Below are positions 60,224 to 64,000 of a stretch of 64,000 bases of DNA, one piece after another. A model generated the notes under the pieces. The model did no database searches. It was not told where the DNA came from and worked only from the letters and a program-made list of their open reading frames with translations. The stretch lies in NCBI GenBank assembly GCA_963747105.1, contig CAVVEC010000016.1:620001-684000 (forward strand). Direction: 5' to 3'. How positions within the stretch are numbered: position 1 is the first letter of the stretch; every line of letters begins with the position of its first letter. A program made the position numbers and the translations under genes. The DNA comes from CAVVEC01 sp963747105. Its GTDB lineage: Bacteria; Acidobacteriota; Terriglobia; Terriglobales; Acidobacteriaceae.

Positions 60224-60509
60224 CTGAGCACGAGATTCATTGGCAACGGCTACGCTGCCGATTAGGCTTCAAGCTTTGATGTTTGCATATGTCAGACCTA
60301 CCCGAGGAGCGGCATACCGCAACATGGTTCTCGGTGCCGGTCCCGACCCCGGTCTGCGCCCCGCCGGGCCTTCCCGGAGCAGACGATATGAAATCACAGA
60401 ACAAACTGGGAACCGTATTCGGAGTTGAACTAGGGCTGCACAAGTCCGGCGGAGTTGCAAAGAATGTTGCAACCCCGCCGGGCAATTCATCTACTCGCTG
60501 CGCTATCGG

Positions 60510-61874
60510 TTACTTCGCGCTATCCTCCTCTATGTCTTCGTAAGTCACGTTGGAGCGGGAATCAGTCCAAACCAAACGGAATTTCCCCGATGAATCAACC
60601 GAACTTCCCTGGTAGTCTCCGTACTGGTTGCCTTGATCGGTCCCTCCCCTGGTTTCATCCGACTGCGCGGTTGTGACCCTCTTGTTGGCTTGCCAGGTCT
60701 TTCCGCCATCGGTGGAGAGGCTCACGTAGCGGTCTGTCTTCTTGCTGCTGGAGTCGCGACGCGTGTCGTAGAACGAAACCGCCACTGTACCATCGGCTGC
60801 CACGGAGATGGCGTTGTGGAAGTGATAAGCCTGGTTGGTGTTGTCGTCAACCTTGGCTTCGTTCGACCAGGTCTTGCCACCATCGTCGGAATAACGGACG
60901 TAGATGTTGGTGTTGCTGCCGTTCGGGTCCTGATCAAAATAGCTGACGTAGACCCGGCCAGCGTTGGCGGCGCCGGAGGGAGCCACCGCCGTAAACGGCA
61001 TAGGAAGCACACCGCGGGAGTTCTGAGGTGGAATGTAAATGAAGAACCCAGTGGTGTCGATGCGGTAGTTGGTGACAACGTGAGCCGTGCCAAAGGTCTT
61101 GGCGCCATTGGTTGATTTTGCACTCCAGATTTTCTTGCCGCCGTAATCTTCCCAGGTAGCGTACACCGAGCCATCGGGTCCGGTCGCCACGTTCACACCG
61201 ATGGTGCCGTTCCCGCCAGCCGCTGCGCTGCGCTGCCAGTTGTGGACGCCGTCCCGCGAATACATCACGTAGGGCGTATTGCCTGTGCCATTGTTGTCGT
61301 ATCCGACATAGACGCTGCCCTTGTATTTGCTGGTCGAGGTGTCAACCGTCACCATGTCGCGGTCGGGCGCGCTACCAGCATTGGAAAACGTGATGCTCGT
61401 CCAGTTGGAATGGCCGCTCTTCTTGTAGGCGATGCGTTGGTCGCCACATTCGTAGGACATGAAGGCATCACCTTTGGTATTGAAGCCGAGCCAGGTGTCG
61501 TAGCAGAAGCCGTTCGGGTTTTGATTAAAACTGGTGAAAGTCTTGCCCCCGTCAGTGGACTCCCACACCACCGCTCCCGCCCCTGTCGAGACGCTTAGGT
61601 CGTTCACGCTGAACAGGAGATGTTTCGGGTTGGTGGGGTCTACAGACACGCTGGTCTCGCTCTGTGGTCCGTTCTCGTTGTTGACGTCGACGTTCTTTCC
61701 TGTTTTGATCGCGCCCCAGAAATACTGGCTGAAGAGTTCCGTTTGTGAAGTTCTCACCGGGATGGTATTGAAGACCCCGGGGTGGTTCACCTGCGCGCTC
61801 GCGCAGGTCACGATTACGCTCATGCACAGCAATGCCACTCCGAAGGCGCTGCAGACCGCAATTTGCCTTTTCAT
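60510..61874 (-). CDS. Secreted BNR/Asp-box repeat protein (sialidase-like)
   Basis: A 454-residue exported protein with signal peptide (residues 1-27, ending VTCASAQ). Asp-box motifs S-x-D-x-G-x-T recur: STDGGKTF near residue 105, SDDGGKTW near 333, and STDGGKTW near 390. It folds as a six-blade propeller like sialidases and VPS10/sortilin domains, but the sialidase Arg triad is not obvious, so enzyme activity is not claimed. AGGAGA precedes the ATG. Confidence 0.8.
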   Translation of the reverse strand: MKRQIAVCSAFGVALLCMSVIVTCASAQVNHPGVFNTIPVRTSQTELFSQYFWGAIKTGKNVDVNNENGPQSETSVSVDPTNPKHLLFSVNDLSVSTGAGAVVWESTDGGKTFTSFNQNPNGFCYDTWLGFNTKGDAFMSYECGDQRIAYKKSGHSNWTSITFSNAGSAPDRDMVTVDTSTSKYKGSVYVGYDNNGTGNTPYVMYSRDGVHNWQRSAAAGGNGTIGVNVATGPDGSVYATWEDYGGKKIWSAKSTNGAKTFGTAHVVTNYRIDTTGFFIYIPPQNSRGVLPMPFTAVAPSGAANAGRVYVSYFDQDPNGSNTNIYVRYSDDGGKTWSNEAKVDDNTNQAYHFHNAISVAADGTVAVSFYDTRRDSSSKKTDRYVSLSTDGGKTWQANKRVTTAQSDETRGGTDQGNQYGDYQGSSVDSSGKFRLVWTDSRSNVTYEDIEEDSAK

Positions 61875-61938
61875 TGTTTTAATCTCCTGAATTAGGGACT
61901 TAGATCAACTTGCAGCAGGGAGTTGGAGCAAGCAGATT

Positions 61939-61958
61939 TGTCAACTACCGTTGGTAGT
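61939..61958 (-). promoter_or_regulatory. Palindrome abutting a TTGACA box upstream of the BNR gene
   Basis: On the minus strand TTGACA (61944-61939) is adjacent to ACTACC-AAC-GGTAGT, a perfect 6-bp inverted repeat with 3-bp centre (61944-61958). No good -10 is seen at the right spacing. It may be an operator for the BNR gene, about 65 bp downstream. Confidence 0.35.
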
Positions 61959-62146
61959 AGGAAACTCTATGACTCCGAGGTGGTAAGAGTCAAGATGAAA
62001 GAATCTGCGGTCCAATAGGGCGGAACCATAGAATCGCGCGCTATAGACAGGCGGCGGCAAAGGATTAGACTAGAGTTGTACTCGAGCCCGAGAGATCATC
62101 GGGCTATCGGCTGTCTGGGATAACCAATCCGAAAGGAGGAACCTGA

Positions 62147-62578
62147 GTGAATCGCATGAGCAGGCTGGTTGCGGTGCTCGTGTTTCCGATATTCACGGTG
62201 GGAGCATACGCACAACAATCCTCTGTCCCACCGCCAGCGTCGGCCGGCAATAACACAGCGCCGGCATCCAACGCCAGCATAGTTCGCGGCTGCGTCGACG
62301 GCGAGCGTGGAAGCTACATCGTCATCGAGAACAAGACAAGCATGGTGTACGTTCTAAAAGGAGTAGGCAACAAACTCGACAATTACCTGCACCATGAAGT
62401 CGAGGTGAAGGGGAGAATACTGCCTGGGACAATCAAGACGGGCGTCAGGCCGGAGAAAGCCGGCAGCAACCCCAGCGATACGGTGCACGGTGTTGAGGGC
62501 GTTGTGTTGCAGGTAGCAGATGCGCAGACGGATGTGCGCATGATCTCGAAACACTGCAAAGCTGCCGACCAGGAGTAG
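62147..62578 (+). CDS. Secreted hypothetical protein
   Basis: GTG 62147 is preceded by AAAGGAGG at the normal distance. The 143-residue product has a signal peptide (residues 1-24, to AYAQQ), a low-complexity Pro/Ala/Asn linker, and a domain starting IVRGCVDGERGSYIVIENKT. This acidobacterial type of small secreted protein (a C..GxYxL/V..... K domain) has unknown function. Confidence 0.6.
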   Translation: MNRMSRLVAVLVFPIFTVGAYAQQSSVPPPASAGNNTAPASNASIVRGCVDGERGSYIVIENKTSMVYVLKGVGNKLDNYLHHEVEVKGRILPGTIKTGVRPEKAGSNPSDTVHGVEGVVLQVADAQTDVRMISKHCKAADQE

Positions 62579-62784
62579 CGGCGTGCCGTTTAGACGTCAG
62601 ACGCAGGGAACTGGGCACGGCGCTCCAGAATGCAACTGCTTACTGCACGCGAACCTTGAGCGTGCAACCAACGCCGTGGGTTCGGTATCCAATCTGACGA
62701 GATGCAGGTTACCGAGGTGATGTCTGCGTCATGAGGTGCAATATTGTATAATCCCACGAAGCGCGGTCTAGCGCTGATGGCGAC

Positions 62785-63129
62785 ATGCGATTGCTGATAC
62801 ATCGTAGGGTTAGCGGGAGAGGGTGGCGCGGTGTTCTGATCGTTGCTGCCATTTGCTCGTTGACGTTCAACCTCGCGACTCGTTTTTGGGTTCCGCCCAC
62901 TTCTCCGTTTCACATGGCGAAATCGGTTGACCACCGATCGGTCGAACCCCAGCGGCAGCACCTCGACAGAGATGCTACTCAGTGGCTGGCGCCAGGCGCC
63001 AATTTCAGCATCATCGGGCCCACCGCCATCGAAACCCATCTGGCTCCGGCCCGACCTCTGCTCCCAAGACACGTTTTCAATGACAGCCTGTACAACAGGC
63101 CCCCGCCCTCATCTGGATTCCTTTCTTAA
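62785..63129 (+). CDS. Small secreted/membrane protein
   Basis: A 114-residue frame from ATG 62785 with a hydrophobic segment (VLIVAAICSLTFNLATRFWV) after basic residues. The rest contains QRQHLDRDATQW and ends LYNRPPPSSGFLS. Short proteins with the LYNRPPPS ending occur in Acidobacteriota by my recollection. Nothing upstream looks like a promoter; real coding status is uncertain. Confidence 0.4.
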   Translation: MRLLIHRRVSGRGWRGVLIVAAICSLTFNLATRFWVPPTSPFHMAKSVDHRSVEPQRQHLDRDATQWLAPGANFSIIGPTAIETHLAPARPLLPRHVFNDSLYNRPPPSSGFLS

Positions 63130-63183
63130 ATTTTGCGTGGCATGTAGTGCCGTATCTGTTCTAGCTGGTTCTGCGCCGTGATT

Positions 63184-63235
63184 CGGTTGGCGTTTGCCGC
63201 TGACGGCGTTCTGGCGACGCGCCCGACGCCAACCG
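63184..63235 (+). other. Three-way-junction-like inverted repeat upstream of rraA-like gene
   Basis: An outer perfect 10-bp stem (CGGTTGGCGT / ACGCCAACCG, 63184-63193 and 63226-63235) encloses two small hairpins, GCCG-CTGA-CGGC (63196-63207) and GGCG-ACG-CGCC (63213-63223). It lies 35 bp before the next start. No known RNA class is recognised; it may be a palindromic intergenic repeat. Confidence 0.45.
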
Positions 63236-63270
63236 GCTAAGGTCAATTAAAGTTCGTCAAGAGGATTCGC

Positions 63271-63969
63271 ATGGCTTTTGAGCCTCCTGTACAAGTCGAG
63301 GAGCTCGATGCTCTCCGGCGTTTAGATACCTGTGCGGTCTCGAACGCAATCGAGACCTTTGAGATTAGGCTGCGTAACGCCGGTTTCGCCAACTCGCGCA
63401 TTCGCTGCATGTTTGAAGATTTTCCGCCTATGGTCGGATATGCGGCGACCGCCCGTCTTCGTAGCGGCGAGCCGCCAATTGCAGGGCGAACTTATGAGGA
63501 TCGTACCGACTGGTGGAACAGCATTCTCCAGATGGCTCCGCCACGAATTGTGGTGTTGGAGGATCTGGACAAGCCACCGGGCGTCGGAGCATTCCTCGGT
63601 GACATGCACGCAGCCATCTTAAGAGCGCTCGGCTGCGTGGGCTATGTGACGGATGGCGCGGTAAGGGAGTTGCCACGCGTGAGGGATCTAGGATTGCATC
63701 TTTTTGCGGGAAATGTCGCGGTATCGCACGCCTATGCCCATATCTTCGACTTTGGATCGAAGGTCAAGGTTGGCGGCCTGGAAGTGCGCCCCGGAGACCT
63801 GTTGCACGGGGATCGCCACGGACTGTTGACCGTTCCCAAAGAGATTGCGGCAGAGATTCCCGCAGTTGCGGCCAGATTGCAGCGGGAAGAGCAAAGGGTC
63901 ATCGACTTTTGCCGGTCGCCGGAGTTTTCAGTGGATAAGTTACGGCACGTGCTTAAGGGATTGAGTTAG
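63271..63969 (+). CDS. RraA-family protein
   Basis: A 232-residue protein of the RraA/4-hydroxy-4-methyl-2-oxoglutarate aldolase fold. The core motif GDMHAAILRALGCVGYVTDG then AVRELPRV matches the G...A...G..G.VVDGxxRD of the family, with Asp and Arg that bind metal and substrate. Members are either RNase E inhibitors or pyruvate-releasing aldolases; length (longer than the 160-residue RraA) and lack of partners point to the aldolase-like side. Confidence 0.8.
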   Translation: MAFEPPVQVEELDALRRLDTCAVSNAIETFEIRLRNAGFANSRIRCMFEDFPPMVGYAATARLRSGEPPIAGRTYEDRTDWWNSILQMAPPRIVVLEDLDKPPGVGAFLGDMHAAILRALGCVGYVTDGAVRELPRVRDLGLHLFAGNVAVSHAYAHIFDFGSKVKVGGLEVRPGDLLHGDRHGLLTVPKEIAAEIPAVAARLQREEQRVIDFCRSPEFSVDKLRHVLKGLS

Positions 63970-64000
63970 GAAAACTCTGGTTAAGTGTGGATTTCAACTG

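Noticed and set aside
63184..63235. Integron attC site
   Set aside because: The conserved cores would need RYYYAAC at the 5' side and GTTRRRY at the 3' side; here the order is reversed.

Overview
The window looks like a draft chromosomal segment of an Acidobacteriota bacterium, probably Terriglobia-like. It carries three tandem ADOP-type (acidobacterial duplicated orphan) permeases. It also carries several families common in that phylum: DUF2911, DUF3617, a GloVer-repeat protein and large secreted TPR and beta-propeller proteins. GC content looks moderately high. Many conserved housekeeping genes are broken by single-base indels whose other-frame continuations remain perfectly conserved. I read most of these as sequencing or assembly errors, not true pseudogenes, and I give whole-gene spans where the continuation can be followed.

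Layout. 0-9 kb: an efflux system with an adaptor tail, two MacB-type ATPases and three ADOP permeases. 9.2-12 kb: a sigma-54 response regulator and an NtrY-like histidine kinase. 12-30 kb: core metabolism and assorted genes (a beta-barrel-like protein, glnE, icd, mdh, DinB-like, PilZ, S53 peptidase, nuoI, metH, TPR protein, cupin, hemerythrin, HAD phosphatase). 30.5-37.8 kb: 3-hydroxyacyl-CoA dehydrogenase, DUF2911 protein, a YefM-YoeB toxin-antitoxin pair with a textbook TGTACA operator, midA, an EamA transporter, a mazE remnant and fumC.

37.9-50.4 kb is an accessory region. It holds a HigBA pair with an overlapping promoter and operator, and an orphan HELQH metallopeptidase-like gene cut by a complete IS66 element. 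Next come an IS4-type transposase stump, a GloVer protein, a receiver-domain scrap, an IS5 element with a slippery A6G frameshift site, an IS256 remnant, and an IS91-type HUH transposase translationally coupled to a ParB-like gene. The region ends exactly at the 3' half of a tRNA-Met(CAT) gene, which suggests an old integration boundary.

50.6-55.4 kb (minus strand) encodes an NAD-linked formate dehydrogenase. Its catalytic gene contains an in-frame UGA at the selenocysteine position, followed 11 nt later by a hairpin with a GGUC-containing loop, a near-ideal bacterial SECIS. The N-terminal iron-sulfur part of the catalytic subunit is on a separate gene at the operon's 3' end, so the usual FdsA polypeptide appears split. 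55.9-64 kb holds a cysteine-rich possible papain- or transglutaminase-like protein and its neighbour, a lipoprotein/PQQ-propeller/secreted-protein cluster, a BNR-repeat protein, small secreted proteins and an RraA-family protein.
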